A stretch of DNA of 64,000 nucleotides from Microvirga lupini (GCF_014191055.1 NZ_JACHWB010000005.1:180245-244244), one strand, 5' to 3'. Positions 21,947-31,792 are shown, counted from the first letter of the stretch. Program-made: numbers and translations. Notes: a model not told the origin generated them from the sequence alone.

Positions 21947-22421
21947 CTCCGATTTTCAAGGGCTTAGCGCCTCTCTCACATCAGGGTCGAACCTTAGACA
22001 TCCGTTCTACGGCTGTCTGGACGATGGGTTCACGGTTCGATCCCTCTAGGCGGCGGGAGGGCGGCATGAAACGGCGGTATGCTAGCCCTCCCTGTCTCCA
22101 CCGGCAAAAGCATCACCGAGTCTCGCAGCCCAGCCTCCCTTCTGGCACATCCGTGTTCATGCATGCCTCAGCCGGTGCCACCCTGAAGACGTCCAAGCGT
22201 GATCGGGGTGCCTCTTCGACAGCCGACGGACGGAACGAGGGAACCATTGAATGCAGGCTGGTTGGAGTCCGCAGGTCTCAGTTTGCTGAAAGGATCATGG
22301 ACACAGTGCGGGCGATCAGGAATGGGCAGGACCTAACCGTCTCGGGCCCGCGCGACATTTGTTCTCTTGCTCACCTGACCGGGGCCTTAATAAAGACGCT
22401 TTCCCATAGGAAGCGGCATCC
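21947..22421. other. Intergenic stretch after the prophage
   Basis: About 475 bp with no supported gene. An imperfect stem at 22055-22092 (GGGAGGGC with GCCCTCCC) is present. One long plus-strand frame (from 21874) runs through the attachment site and into the RTX gene in another frame and is not convincing. The 5' part may be scar sequence from integration events. Confidence 0.5.
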
Positions 22422-23213
22422 ATGGCAACGATTACAGTTTATACGGCTTTCGGCTTTGACCTGAAGAATGTCAAATTCTCAGGAATGCTACACGGCAATC
22501 CCTATCAGCAGACCTCAAGCTTGTTCTCCGTGACTTACGGCTCAGGGACCGCGTACCGCGACGAGTACAGAGGTACAGGCTTCACCTATGATGCAACCGG
22601 CATGCTGAACGGCGGGGCCGTGGAGAGTTTTGGCGGCTTCCAAAGCGGCAAACCCAGCCTCACGGTCAAAGGCATCAGCGTTCCGGCGGCTTCCTTTGTT
22701 GCGGCAGCCAGAACCTCGTCCAGATCCGATGATCTCGCTCTCTTGAAGAAAGCCCTTGCGGGGAACGACAAGATCACAGGCGGCAACGGCGTCTACTTGT
22801 TGGATAAGTACGTCGGAGACAAGTTGGAAGGCTTCGGCGGCAACGATGTGCTTTATGGCCGCCGCGGAGCGGATCGGCTTTATGGCGGCACCGGAGCCGA
22901 CACCTTTGTCTTCAAGAGCGCCAAAGACAGTACCGTGGCGTTAAATGGCCGGGACACGATCTATGACTTCTCCGCCAGACAGAAGGACAGGATCGATCTG
23001 AAAGCCATGGATGCGAAGACGACCGTATCCGGAAACCAGTCCTTCACGTTCATCGGAAAGAACGGCTTTCACGAGAAGGCGGGCGAGTTGCGCTACAACA
23101 AGGTCTCAGGTGGGGCCGTTGTGAGCGGAGATGTGAACGGTGACGGGGTGGCGGATTTTGCAATGTACCTGAAGGGCATCTCCACCGTCTCGAAGAGCTA
23201 CTTCATGCTTTAA
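22422..23213 (+). CDS. RTX calcium-binding secreted protein
   Basis: The 263-residue product has an uncharacterised N-terminal beta-rich region (ATITVYTAFGFDLKNVKFSG). A short RTX block follows (GDKLEGFGGNDVLYGRRGAD, RLYGGTGADTFVF), then a C-terminal secretion module (DTIYDFSARQKDRIDLKAMD to VNGDGVADFAMYLKGIS). No Sec signal is seen; type I export is expected. An AGGAAG ribosome site precedes the ATG. The last about 100 residues parallel those of the prophage CAP-RTX protein at 3507, with the order DTFVF, DRIDLK/DRINLK, FHEKAGEL/FHNVAGEL, GDxNGDGxADF. Secretion genes are not in the window. Confidence 0.85.
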   Translation: MATITVYTAFGFDLKNVKFSGMLHGNPYQQTSSLFSVTYGSGTAYRDEYRGTGFTYDATGMLNGGAVESFGGFQSGKPSLTVKGISVPAASFVAAARTSSRSDDLALLKKALAGNDKITGGNGVYLLDKYVGDKLEGFGGNDVLYGRRGADRLYGGTGADTFVFKSAKDSTVALNGRDTIYDFSARQKDRIDLKAMDAKTTVSGNQSFTFIGKNGFHEKAGELRYNKVSGGAVVSGDVNGDGVADFAMYLKGISTVSKSYFML

Positions 23214-23245
23214 GCGGCCAATCACCTCCGCTTGGAGGCTGGCAA

Positions 23246-23557
23246 TTATTTTAAGGCTTGCTGTTGGCCCGCGCTCCACTGGAGTTGCGGGTACCGGCCG
23301 CCGGCAAAACCACTGGCGAAAATTCCTACGGCCGCAAAGCTCACCGCGCAGAAGAGCGTTACTGCTAGGACGAAGGCTATCCCTTGTTTCTGCTTTCGCC
23401 ACATGGCCGACACGAACGGGGTCAAGAGCATCGATCCGAATATGATGAGCAGCAGGAAGAAAGCCTGGAGATCGGGGTCACCGTAGATCAGATCAACATG
23501 GACGCCCTTTTCACGTGGCGGCTCACCAAGGAAGAACCGAGCAAGTAACTCGAACAT
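23246..23557 (-). CDS. Hypothetical membrane protein
   Basis: The 103-residue product has two hydrophobic helices (AFFLLLIIFGSMLLTPFVSA and GIAFVLAVTLFCAVSFAAVG) flanking a basic loop (MWRKQKQ). It is convergent with the RTX gene, 32 bp away. No family is recognised. Confidence 0.6.
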   Translation of the reverse strand: MFELLARFFLGEPPREKGVHVDLIYGDPDLQAFFLLLIIFGSMLLTPFVSAMWRKQKQGIAFVLAVTLFCAVSFAAVGIFASGFAGGRYPQLQWSAGQQQALK

Positions 23558-23856
23558 AGCATTGCCCCAAGGCGGGGATTATTCTGGTTTACTGTCGGAT
23601 CGACAGATCTGCACCAAGACCACTCCCCTTGGCCCTGACGACAGCCTTCGCGTACAGGAAGGTCGCAGGGCATTTAACACAGCGATCCAAAACTTGGCCA
23701 TATCCCGCTGAATTGAACTTAAGCAGCCGTGGCTGGAGAGCCGAAGTTCTCCGGACTCTATTCCTGAAGCTGGACTTCTCTACGCACAGATCTTCAAGAA
23801 TCGGCTCTCGAGAAATGCGTTGCGGATCACGTCGGAAAGCCGGGCGGAATACCAAT

Positions 23857-24231
23857 CTAACCTGCGTGGACAGGTTCGAAGGTGCTCCTGATGGGATGCG
23901 GGTTCCAGTCTCCGTTCGAGGCTGGCGCCGTGCGCGAGAAAGCCGACCATCGCAGTTCGAAGCTCCTGGCCGCCGCTTGATCCTTGAACCCCATGAGGCC
24001 GAAACCGGTCCGGATCTGAAAGAAGTCGTAGGGAGCGCCCGAGTCCTCGAGCCACCGGACGACTTGAAGATTGAGCGCTCGCCTGCTGCCGTTCCAGATG
24101 TCCCAATCATTGACCAGGAAGACGAATGGCCAGATCCGGGCATAGGCCTCGACTTCATAGCATGTCGACGAAGCCAATTCCTCATCACGGGTGACACTCG
24201 CAATGGCCTCTTTGATCTTCTCCAGCTCCAT
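23857..24231 (-). CDS. Hypothetical protein
   Basis: The 124-residue product (EKIKEAIASVTRDEELASST, IWPFVFLVNDWDIWNG, YDFFQIRTGFGLMGFKDQAA, RSFELRWSAFS) has an aromatic-rich core typical of a folded domain, but I do not recognise the family. ATG 24231 has GAGG 6 bp upstream. Nothing is seen in 23558-23856. Confidence 0.55.
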   Translation of the reverse strand: MELEKIKEAIASVTRDEELASSTCYEVEAYARIWPFVFLVNDWDIWNGSRRALNLQVVRWLEDSGAPYDFFQIRTGFGLMGFKDQAAARSFELRWSAFSRTAPASNGDWNPHPIRSTFEPVHAG

Positions 24232-24837
24232 CACTGCCTCATCTCACGTTCGTGACACACAGTGGCGCGGTCGAACCGGATGCGGACGCCGCCAAGCCAC
24301 AGGCATACCTCACTTGGGTAAACGATAGGTCATTTGGGCAGTTCCAAAGGGATGGTGCTTGAAAGGCACGGAGCCTGCGCTACTCGCGAGCCACTCCGAT
24401 TCTCCTGCTATCGGCGGCCTTCTCAGGCTGAGGCTAGCGGCTGGGTGACGCACCTGTCGCCGGGGCGCAGGAAATAAGCCGTTAGTCGCATAGGGATCGA
24501 GGTTGACGCCGGCGCGTCTTGCCACACTTAGATCAACTTATGTTAATCGCATCGAGAGCTGGATTGTGATCAGGCGAGTGATCAATCGCAAGGCGATGCC
24601 CCATGATCCGGTCGACAGCGGCCTCATGGTTACGGCTCTTGTGGCTGCCCTAACGGCACTCCTGATCTGCAGCCAGCTTCCCTGAAGCCCGGCTGCGCGC
24701 CGGAAGCGCCCTGAGACTCCTTTTATTCCCCTGCAGATCCTGACGCAAAGGTAGATACCCTTTTGCCCTAGCTCCTGGGATGGGACGTTCGAAGCCCGAC
24801 ACTGTTATCATTCATGAAGTGAGCCGATACTCACACC
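24232..24837. other. Intergenic region without a supported gene
   Basis: About 600 bp. A 60-codon plus-strand frame at 24503-24685 ends in a hydrophobic stretch (VTALVAALTALLICSQL), but it lacks a ribosome site and protein-like N-terminus. No tRNA, repeat or clear regulatory site is seen. Confidence 0.5.
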
Positions 24838-25161
24838 ATGAGCACCAATATGCGTTTATTGACCTTGTATGTCTTTGCAGCAGCGACTCTCGTCTGTGCG
24901 AATGCTTACGCGCAGGAGGGAGGATGGGCCTCTACCCCCGAGGGGAAAGCACGCTGGGATGCGTGCTACAAGGAGACCCGGCTGATCCACAGAACCCGCA
25001 ACATGTCCAGCCAGGATTATCGGGAGATCATCAAGGTGGCCCGCCAGGAGCACATGCGCGACTGCATGACGAGGGCGCAGCCTCCTGCCCCGGTGCAGCT
25101 TGCAGTGCCCACCGACAGGTTCCCCGAGACCGCTCTGTCAGGGTGGGCCAGCAACAACTAG
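24838..25161 (+). CDS. Small exported hypothetical protein
   Basis: The 107-residue product has a Sec signal peptide (MRLLTLYVFAAATLVCANAYAQ, cleavage after AYA-Q likely). The mature domain carries two Cys (WDACYKETR, MRDCMTRAQ) that could form a disulfide. A second start at 24850 would trim four residues. The function is unknown. Confidence 0.65.
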   Translation: MSTNMRLLTLYVFAAATLVCANAYAQEGGWASTPEGKARWDACYKETRLIHRTRNMSSQDYREIIKVARQEHMRDCMTRAQPPAPVQLAVPTDRFPETALSGWASNN

Positions 25162-25210
25162 CTGCTTTGGGTCTTCTACTCAGGCTCTTCGATGAATGAT
25201 CCGGTGACGC

Positions 25211-25453
25211 TCAGCTCTTCACCGTTATCACGTCGGAGCATGGGATGATCAGCACCGGGCGAAGATCTTCACCGATGATCTCGATGAAGATCGCGTCGCT
25301 GTAACCCGGCGGCATCGCGGCCCAGTTGCCCAGGAGCACTTGAAGCATCTTCAGAGCTTCGGACCTGGCCGCCGCAACATCCGGCAAGTCGACACCGCTC
25401 GGATCCTCATCGATGCCGAAATGGCTTCTGATATCGATGTAATAGCGGGGCAC
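25211..25453 (-). CDS. DUF6894 family protein
   Basis: The 80-residue product starts at GTG with VPRYYIDIRSHFGIDEDPSG, then VDLPDVAAARSEALKMLQVL. This is the pattern of small rhizobial DUF6894 proteins (PRYYFDIRDG...DEEGxxLPDxxAAR). GAGGGGA lies 6 bp upstream of the GTG. The function is unknown; genomes of this group carry many copies. Confidence 0.75.
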   Translation of the reverse strand: MPRYYIDIRSHFGIDEDPSGVDLPDVAAARSEALKMLQVLLGNWAAMPPGYSDAIFIEIIGEDLRPVLIIPCSDVITVKS

Positions 25454-25673
25454 AGCCGATCCCCTCGATAACTCTGGACCTGAGGGGTCACCCCTCATTA
25501 TATAAATCTATGTTAAACGACAGCGCGCATCGCTGAAATTCACTCTGAATCGCCCTCCACTCTTTCGAGCAGATCCGGCTCTCCGGAGCGATGCGGTCCG
25601 ACTTTCGAGATTCGAGAGGATCAGATGCCGGCGCTCGATGTTGTCCCTTGAGAGAAGCGCCTCAGGAGTTCCG

Positions 25674-25928
25674 ATGCTCTTACCCTGGATGAAACTTGCA
25701 ACAGACACCACGATGCTGGCCTTTGAGGCGCAGACGGTGATCTGGACCCGCCTGTCACAGGCCGCGATGGGTCGAGGATCCCACGCCGAGAACCTGCTCA
25801 TGGTGACGGAGAAGATCACCGCCTTCACCGAGGCCGCGGCCGTCGTCGCGGCCGGTGGCTCCGCTCACAAGATCGTCAAGGGATATCGCAAGAAGGTCCG
25901 TGCCAACGCGAAGCGCTTGAGGCGATAG
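25674..25928 (+). CDS. Small hypothetical protein, phasin-like in composition
   Basis: The 84-residue product (LLPWMKLATDTTMLAFEAQT, NLLMVTEKITAFTEAAAVVA, AHKIVKGYRKKVRANAKRLR) is helical with a basic tail. Similar short proteins are common in rhizobial genomes; phasin-like granule association is only a possibility. ATG 25674 has AGGAG about 7 bp upstream, better than the upstream start at 25638. Confidence 0.6.
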   Translation: MLLPWMKLATDTTMLAFEAQTVIWTRLSQAAMGRGSHAENLLMVTEKITAFTEAAAVVAAGGSAHKIVKGYRKKVRANAKRLRR

Positions 25929-25948
25929 GCACGGCGAACGCCACCCGA

Positions 25949-26119
25949 TCAGCGCGGGGTGACCGTATCCGGATTGGATGGGATCGGCTTGATGGTTTCC
26001 TGACTGGCGGCCCGGCCTGGTGCGCTGTCCGGATCCGAATGAGTCTCGCGCAGAGCGAAGAAGACGACGACAACGGCAAGCGCGACAAGAGCGAGCGCCG
26101 TCCAGCTTCGGGTGTTCAT
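25949..26119 (-). CDS. Small single-pass membrane protein
   Basis: The 56-residue product begins MNTRSWTALALVALAVVVVF and has one N-terminal hydrophobic helix followed by a polar tail. AAGGAG lies about 9 bp before ATG 26119. It is convergent with the previous gene. The function is unknown. Confidence 0.55.
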   Translation of the reverse strand: MNTRSWTALALVALAVVVVFFALRETHSDPDSAPGRAASQETIKPIPSNPDTVTPR

Positions 26120-26604
26120 AAGGAGCTCTCCTTCAGGAAATGTCAGAGGGCTGAACTCGGTCGCTATCCGCATGTTCCTGCCTCAATGTGCCACCCTCCG
26201 GATGCGGACCAACTCAGCCGAGCACAGGGAAGGAAGGGCAGCATGCTCCTGTCGGTGGCGGCCCTACCGCCAGAGGCCCCTTCGATCAAGGAGGTGCGAC
26301 ATTTTGCGCAGCGTTGGCCACCGCACATCCTTTCGAAGCGTATATTTCCACTGGCACCCCGAGGCGCTCGGAAGGCACAGGACAAAAATCCCTTAATTTG
26401 CAGGACTTATGACTTTATCTTGCGACCGATCGAAACGAATAGCCAAGTTTACTCGGCACTGCTTTCATACCGAAGTATAAGCTTGGCCATAGCGGCCTAC
26501 GTAATTTCCACTATTCCATTCACCAGCCAAATCAGCGTATAGATTTTTTCATTGATGCGGAACGATTATATACAAAATTACCAAAGATATACTTTATAAG
26601 ACTA
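26120..26604. other. AT-rich intergenic region
   Basis: This stretch of about 485 bp contains no supported gene. From about 26,390 it is markedly AT-rich compared with its surroundings, ending in TATACTTTATAAG just before the two-hairpin element at 26605. It may hold a promoter for a small RNA. Confidence 0.45.
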
Positions 26605-26678
26605 CCGTGTTGGCGGGGGCAGACACGGCTGAAGCCGCGAATCAGTTGAATAAACTGAACGCGGCTTCTCTTTTTTTG
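26605..26678 (+). ncRNA. Two-hairpin element ending in a strong terminator, candidate small RNA
   Basis: CCGTGT/ACACGG (26605-26628) forms a first hairpin. GAAGCCGCG/CGCGGCTTC (26631-26668), with an inner CAGTT/AACTG stem, forms a second, followed by seven T. No plus-strand gene ends upstream, so the terminator has no obvious coding transcript. A short RNA starting near 26600 from the TATACT/TATAAG region is plausible. At minimum it is a rho-independent terminator. Confidence 0.4.
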
Positions 26679-26702
26679 TTTTATACCCGAAAAAGGCAAA
26701 GC

Positions 26703-27707
26703 TCAGTGTTGAGAATAGCGGCCCAATACTGTCTCAAGGCGCTGCCATTCTGCTTCATCGCGAGGAAGTCCAAACCTCAATAGATGCGGACTATACTGGA
26801 ATCGCCGCACCCAGATGCCATGCTCTCCCAGAACCTGAAACAGTTCAGGCGCCCGTATGCTCTCCAGCAGACGATACAGGATCGTGCCTCGCAAAGGCGC
26901 CCCCGCAACCGAGCTCAGAAGGGCATCCAACCGGCTGGCATCGGCCGCGCGGGCACCCCGCGCTGCCTCCAACCACTCCCGGTCGCGTAGTGCCGTCCGG
27001 CCCGTCTCGATGGCAGGGCCGGAGACCGCCCAAGGGCCGAGTGCCGATCTTAAGCTCGTGACGACGGGTTCCGGCGCCAGCGCAAAGCCGATCCTCAGTC
27101 CTGCAAGGCCATAGGTCTTACCGAAGGATCGCAGGATGATCACGTTCGATGGCAGCACCGGCACAAGGCTCTCGCCGGCATCGAAATCGGCGAAGGCCTC
27201 ATCGACCACGAGCCAGCCGCCCCGTGGACGAAGATCCTCGGCAAGGCGAAGCAAAGCCTCGCGCCCAATGAGCCTGCCATCCGGATTGTTGGGATTCACG
27301 ACCACCGCAACATCGCCCCTGTCGAGCAGGTCCAAAGACTGAACCTCGACCACATCATGCCCTGCCTTGCGCCACGAATGGGCATGCTCCGCATAGGTTG
27401 GCCCGAAAACAGCCACTCGACCACGCCCTCGCAGATGGGGAAGAAGGCTGATCAGAACCTGCGTGCCGGGCGCCGCAACCACCATCGCGGCATCTGTCGC
27501 TCCATAGGCTTGGGCAGCGGCCGCTTCGAGATCCAGGTGATCGGCCGGCGACGGCAGCCGCGCGAACAGGGAGGCTGGCAAGGCGGGTACCGGATAGGCT
27601 ATGGGGTTGATCCCCGTCGACAGGTCGATCCACGGCTCGGGCGCCCGCGGAAACAGCCGCCGGGCCTCGTCCAGATCGCCCCCGTGCCAGACCCGCGCCT
27701 CACCCAT
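26703..27707 (-). CDS. cobC: Threonine-phosphate decarboxylase of cobalamin synthesis
   Basis: This is a PLP-dependent class I/II aminotransferase-fold enzyme (335 residues) that makes (R)-1-amino-2-propanol phosphate, the linker of the nucleotide loop. Motifs include WHGGDLDEARRLFP, DLSTGINPIAYP, VVNPNNPDGR, VVDEAFADF and SFGKTYGLAGLRIGFA, where the Lys binds PLP. ATG 27707 is preferred over the GTG at 27716. It diverges from cbiB with only 11 bp between starts, so each promoter must lie inside the other gene. Its product is the substrate partner of the CbiB reaction. Confidence 0.9.
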   Translation of the reverse strand: MGEARVWHGGDLDEARRLFPRAPEPWIDLSTGINPIAYPVPALPASLFARLPSPADHLDLEAAAAQAYGATDAAMVVAAPGTQVLISLLPHLRGRGRVAVFGPTYAEHAHSWRKAGHDVVEVQSLDLLDRGDVAVVVNPNNPDGRLIGREALLRLAEDLRPRGGWLVVDEAFADFDAGESLVPVLPSNVIILRSFGKTYGLAGLRIGFALAPEPVVTSLRSALGPWAVSGPAIETGRTALRDREWLEAARGARAADASRLDALLSSVAGAPLRGTILYRLLESIRAPELFQVLGEHGIWVRRFQYSPHLLRFGLPRDEAEWQRLETVLGRYSQH

Positions 27708-27718
27708 TCGATTCACCC

Positions 27719-28705
27719 ATGGCCCTTTCCGACAGCCTGCTCACCTTAAGCCTCGCCCTCGCGGCGGAGGCCGCTGTCGGCTACCCCAACCGCCTTTACA
27801 CGGCGATTGGCCATCCCGTCACCTGGATCGGCCGATTGATCAAAGGGCTTGACCGGAGCTTGAACAGGGAGTCTTGGCCTTTCCGACAAAGGCGCATTGC
27901 TGGCGTTCTGGCCCTGCTGGTTCTCCTCACCGTAACGGGGCTGATGGCTTGGACGCTGGGCGCCCTCCTCCGGCCGCTCGATCTCATGGGCCTTCTGCTC
28001 CTGGCGATTCTCGCCAGCAGCCTCATCGCCCAGCGCAGCCTGCACGAGCATGTGGCGGCCGTGTCGAAGGGGCTGCGGGAGAGTGGGATCAAGGGTGGGC
28101 GCGCGGCCGTCTCGATGATCGTCGGCCGCAACCCGCAGAGTCTGGACGAGGCAGGCGTCTCCCGCGCGGCCATCGAAAGCCTCGCGGAGAATTTTTCCGA
28201 CGGGATCGTGGCCCCGGCCTTCTGGCTCGGTCTCGGCGGCCTCCCTGGCGCTGCCCTCTACAAGGCGGCGAACACCGCCGACAGCATGATCGGCCACCGC
28301 ACGCCGCGGCACGAAGCCTTCGGCTGGGCGGCGGCGCGCTTCGACGATCTGGTGAACCTGCCCGCCTCACGCCTCTCGGCGCTGCTCATCATCATGGCAG
28401 CCGCTCTGCATAGAGAGGCTTCGCCACAAGACGCGTGGCGCGCCGTCCGACGTGACGCCTCGCATCACCGCTCGCCCAATGCCGGCTGGCCCGAGGCCGC
28501 AATGGCGGGAGCGCTGGGCTTGAGGCTCGCGGGACCGCGCGTCTATGGCGACGTGCGCGTGGAGGACCGCTGGATGGGCGACGGGCGCGCGGAAGCAAAG
28601 GCCGACGACATCGACCGGGCGCTGGCCCTCTATCGCACGGCCTGCGCGCTGCTCTTCTGTCTGGCTGCCGGATTGGCGTTACTGGCGTGGTTCATCGCAC
28701 ACTGA
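27719..28705 (+). CDS. cobD: Adenosylcobinamide-phosphate synthase
   Basis: The 328-residue CbiB/CobD membrane protein attaches aminopropanol (phosphate) to adenosylcobyric acid. It shows the family blocks [48 protein letters not shown] (read in parts) and [27 protein letters not shown], with four to five hydrophobic helices. No ribosome site is visible before ATG 27719, so the message may be leaderless. The 3' end overlaps the convergent cobQ by 14 bp. Confidence 0.92.
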   Translation: MALSDSLLTLSLALAAEAAVGYPNRLYTAIGHPVTWIGRLIKGLDRSLNRESWPFRQRRIAGVLALLVLLTVTGLMAWTLGALLRPLDLMGLLLLAILASSLIAQRSLHEHVAAVSKGLRESGIKGGRAAVSMIVGRNPQSLDEAGVSRAAIESLAENFSDGIVAPAFWLGLGGLPGAALYKAANTADSMIGHRTPRHEAFGWAAARFDDLVNLPASRLSALLIIMAAALHREASPQDAWRAVRRDASHHRSPNAGWPEAAMAGALGLRLAGPRVYGDVRVEDRWMGDGRAEAKADDIDRALALYRTACALLFCLAAGLALLAWFIAH

Positions 28706-30149
28706 TCGCCAGCAGCCGCTTGCAATCGAGATGCGCTTCAAGGTGATCGGCAAAGCCGTCGAGGATGTTGTCAATGAAAGCCTCGTAGGCGAGATCGCTC
28801 GTCTCGGCCCCGAGCAGCGTGAGCCACCGTGCCCGCTGTCGGTCGTCCGCAAAGAGGCCATGCACGTAGGTGCCCACCACGCGACCGTCCGCCGATGCGG
28901 CGCCGTCGGCCTGCCCATTCGCCAGACGGGCGAAGGGCTGCCGCAACGTGTCGGGTCCCGAGGTCTCGCCGATATGCATCTCGTAGCCGGAGAGCGGAAC
29001 GCCGTCGGGGATCGTCGCGCCCGTCACCGCCTCCAAGTGTTTCTTCGCTGTCAGCGTGGTCGTCACGTCGAGGAGCCCGAGGCCCTCAACGGAGCGCCCC
29101 GCCTCGCCCTCGATGCCGAAGGGATCATCGATGCGCATCCCCAGCATCTGATAGCCACCGCACAGGCCCAGCACCCGCCCGCCCCGGCGCACATGAGCCT
29201 TGAGGTCGATGTCCCAGCCCTGCTGGCGGATGAAGAGGAGATCGTCGACGGTGGTCTTCGAACCCGGCAGCAAGACGAGCGCCGCCTCGGCCGGCAAAGG
29301 CTGGCCGGGCTCGACCAGAACCACCTCCACGCCCGGCTCCTCCCGCAGGGGATCCAGATCGTCGAAGTTCGAGATCCATGGCGTCACCGGCACGGCGATG
29401 ATGACCGCCCCCTTACGTCCCTCGCGCCGCAGGCCCAGTCCGTCTTCGGCCGGAAGCCGGGCGGCATCGGCGAAGTGCGGCACGAGCCCGAGCGCCGGCC
29501 AGCCGGTGCGCTCGGCGACGAAGCGCATGCCGCTGTCGAACAGGGCCGGATCGCCCCGGAAGCGGTTGACGATGAAGCCGCGGATCATCGCTGCATCCGC
29601 CTCGTCGAGCACCGTCCTGGTGCCCACGAGGCTCGCAATCACGCCGCCCCGGTCAATATCGCCCACCAGCACCACCGGCACGTTCGCCGCGCGGGCAAAG
29701 CCCATATTGGCGATGTCGCCGGCCCTGAGATTCACCTCCGAGGCCGAGCCTGCCCCTTCGACGAGAACGAGATCGGCCTCGTCCGAGAGGCGCCCGAAGC
29801 TGTCGAGAACGGCTTCCATCAGGCGCGGCTTCCAGGTCTGGTATTCGCGCGCCTTCGCCGTGCCGACGACGCGGCCCTGCACCACCACCTGCGAGCCGAT
29901 CTCGCTCTGGGGTTTCAACAGCACGGGATTCATGTGGACGCTGGGCGCCACACCGGCAGCGCGCGCCTGAAGCGCCTGGGCGCGGCCGATCTCGCCGCCA
30001 TCGGCGGTGACGGCGGCGTTGTTCGACATGTTCTGCGGCTTGAACGGGCGAACCCTCAAACCTTTCCGCGCGAAGACCCGGCACAGGCCCGCCACCAAGA
30101 GCGACTTGCCCACATTGGAGCCGGTACCCTGGATCATCAGCGCACGCAT
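28692..30149 (-). CDS. cobQ: Cobyric acid synthase
   Basis: This 485-residue enzyme amidates adenosylcobyrinic a,c-diamide at four positions using glutamine and ATP. The N-terminal dethiobiotin-synthetase-like domain has the P-loop [16 protein letters not shown] and [14 protein letters not shown]. The C-terminal class I glutamine amidotransferase has the nucleophile in [11 protein letters not shown] and a late GTYVHGLF His. It starts one base from the stop of cobO, so the two are coupled on the minus strand. Confidence 0.95.
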   Translation of the reverse strand: MRALMIQGTGSNVGKSLLVAGLCRVFARKGLRVRPFKPQNMSNNAAVTADGGEIGRAQALQARAAGVAPSVHMNPVLLKPQSEIGSQVVVQGRVVGTAKAREYQTWKPRLMEAVLDSFGRLSDEADLVLVEGAGSASEVNLRAGDIANMGFARAANVPVVLVGDIDRGGVIASLVGTRTVLDEADAAMIRGFIVNRFRGDPALFDSGMRFVAERTGWPALGLVPHFADAARLPAEDGLGLRREGRKGAVIIAVPVTPWISNFDDLDPLREEPGVEVVLVEPGQPLPAEAALVLLPGSKTTVDDLLFIRQQGWDIDLKAHVRRGGRVLGLCGGYQMLGMRIDDPFGIEGEAGRSVEGLGLLDVTTTLTAKKHLEAVTGATIPDGVPLSGYEMHIGETSGPDTLRQPFARLANGQADGAASADGRVVGTYVHGLFADDRQRARWLTLLGAETSDLAYEAFIDNILDGFADHLEAHLDCKRLLAISVR

Positions 30150-30754
30150 CAGAACTCGACGCCTTCCTGCGCCTTCACGCCGGCGGCGAAGTGATGCTTC
30201 ACCAGGGTCATCTCGGTCACGAGATCGGCGGCCTCGATCAGCTCCGGCTTGGCATTGCGGCCGGTGACCACGATGTGGAGATCGGGCCGGCGCTGCTTGA
30301 GGGTTTCGACCACCTCGGCAAGCGGCAGATATTCATAGCGCAGCGCGATGTTGAGTTCGTCGAGCACGAGGAGGCGGATATCCTCGCGGGCCATCAGTTC
30401 CTTCACCTTCTCCCAGGCGCGCTCGGCCGCCGCCACGTCGCGGGACCGATCCTGCGTCTCCCAGGTGAAGCCCTCGCCCATGGTGTGCCACTCCACCTGG
30501 TCGCCGAACCGGTCGAGTGCCATGCGCTCGCCTGTCTCCCAGGCGCCCTTGATGAACTGGACCACGCCCACCTGAAAGCCGCGCCCGAGGGCCCGCAGCA
30601 TAAGGCCGAAGGCCGCCGTCGACTTGCCTTTGCCGGGACCTGTATGGACGATGAGGAGCCCCATCTCGACGGTTTTGGAGGCAACCTCCCGGTCCTGTAC
30701 TTCCTTGCGCTTGATCATCTTGGCGCGGTGGCGCGCCTCTTCGTCCTGGGACAT
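30149..30754 (-). CDS. cobO: Cob(I)yrinic acid a,c-diamide adenosyltransferase
   Basis: This 201-residue CobA/CobO/BtuR-type ATP:corrinoid adenosyltransferase has the P-loop [14 protein letters not shown] and the family strands [28 protein letters not shown] and [23 protein letters not shown] 30754 ([13 protein letters not shown]) matches usual N-termini; ATG 30787 would add 11 residues. It is the first gene of the minus-strand cobO-cobQ pair and diverges from the riboswitch-led operon. Confidence 0.93.
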   Translation of the reverse strand: MSQDEEARHRAKMIKRKEVQDREVASKTVEMGLLIVHTGPGKGKSTAAFGLMLRALGRGFQVGVVQFIKGAWETGERMALDRFGDQVEWHTMGEGFTWETQDRSRDVAAAERAWEKVKELMAREDIRLLVLDELNIALRYEYLPLAEVVETLKQRRPDLHIVVTGRNAKPELIEAADLVTEMTLVKHHFAAGVKAQEGVEF

Positions 30755-30863
30755 TCCGGCCTGCTTTCCTGTGGAAGGGCGCACCATGAACAGGGCTCAG
30801 GCAGATTTCAAGGCCGGCCATGCCCGATGCGTGAGGCTTGAAACATCCCCCCCGGCCAGATAA

Positions 30864-31033
30864 GCATGGAGACGATGGTGCCCCGGCAACGGGGTGAAAA
30901 GGGAATGCGGTGAGACACCGCGGCTGCCCCCGCAACTGTAAGCGGCGAGCCTTCGCTCCGGATGCCACTGGGCCATGAAGCCCGGGAAGGCGGAGAAAGG
31001 CATCGACCCGCGAGCCAGGAGACCTGCCGTCAG
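30864..31033 (+). promoter_or_regulatory. Cobalamin (B12) riboswitch
   Basis: Conserved B12-element blocks appear in order on the plus strand: GATGGTGCC, then AAAAGGGAATGCGGTGAG, CCCCGCAACTGTAAGCGG, GATGCCACTGGGC, CCGGGAAGG and the B12 box GAGCCAGGAGACCTGCC ending near 31028. It lies 130 bp upstream of the HupE-like cobalt transporter and should reduce expression of the transporter and downstream cob genes when adenosylcobalamin is plentiful. Confidence 0.95.
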
Positions 31034-31162
31034 CCTTTGCTTCTATCGGGTCTGTCGGACGGGGTGTGCCGACGGTGACCGTAGTCGAATGACCCCCGTC
31101 GTTCGGTTCCGTCCGTGGAAGCTCAACAGACTCTAACCACGAGTCTCCCGACGGAGAGAACG

Positions 31163-31792
31163 ATGACTGCACCGAATCTGCCCAAGACCCGCCTCCTCGC
31201 CCTGACGCTCGCCGGCCTTGCCGCCGCGACGCCGGCCCTCGCCCACCATCCGATGGGCGGCATGACGCCGGCGACCTTTACGCAGGGCCTGCTCTCGGGC
31301 TTCGGCCATCCGGTCATCGGTCTCGATCACCTCGCCGCCCTCGTGGGCGTCGGCCTCGTCGCCTCGCGCTTTGCCCGCGGCCTGACGCTTCCGGCCTTCT
31401 GGATGGTTGCCATGGCGGCCGGCGTCGGCCTGCACCTCGCCAGCTTCGACCTGCCTTACACCGAAGCGCTTGTGGCGTTGAGCGTCGTGGCCATCGGCCT
31501 TGCGGCGACGATCCGCACCACCCTGCCCTATAGTCTGATTGCGGCGCTCTTCGCCGCCGGCGGCGCCGTGCACGGCTATGCCCTGGGCGAGTCGATCATC
31601 GGCGCGGAAGCCACCCCGCTTGCCGCCTATCTCGTCGGCCTCGTGGCGGTTCAGACCGCTCTCACCACGGGCGTGGCTTTCGCTGCCCGCTCGATTGCGA
31701 AGGGCTCGCTCGCCGCTCCCGCCCTGCGGCTCGCCGGTGTTGCGGTTGCCGTTACGGGCGTCGCGGCCCTGGCCCTGCCGGCCTTCGCCTGA
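31163..31792 (+). CDS. HupE/UreJ-type cobalt (or nickel) transporter
   Basis: The 209-residue protein has a signal-like first helix (LLALTLAGLAAATPALAHH). The HupE metal motif HPVIGLDHLAALVGVGL follows, and a second His motif lies in GGAVHGYALGESI. About six hydrophobic helices are present. Being the first gene after a B12 riboswitch and ahead of cobW/cobN makes cobalt the likely substrate. GGAGA precedes ATG 31163. Confidence 0.88.
   Translation: MTAPNLPKTRLLALTLAGLAAATPALAHHPMGGMTPATFTQGLLSGFGHPVIGLDHLAALVGVGLVASRFARGLTLPAFWMVAMAAGVGLHLASFDLPYTEALVALSVVAIGLAATIRTTLPYSLIAALFAAGGAVHGYALGESIIGAEATPLAAYLVGLVAVQTALTTGVAFAARSIAKGSLAAPALRLAGVAVAVTGVAALALPAFA

Noticed and set aside
22030..22060. 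GGTTCGATCCCTCT resembling a tRNA T-arm
   Set aside because: No matching stem partners, acceptor strand or CCA end could be built around it.
21874..22464. 196-codon plus-strand frame after the integrase
   Set aside because: It runs through the tRNA fragment and into the RTX gene in another frame; composition is not protein-like overall.
24503..24685. 60-codon frame with a hydrophobic end
   Set aside because: No ribosome site, no homology recalled and an implausible N-terminus; left as intergenic.
28545..30194. 549-codon plus-strand frame opposite cobQ
   Set aside because: It is the high-GC shadow of cobQ; His/Arg-rich composition and no family features.
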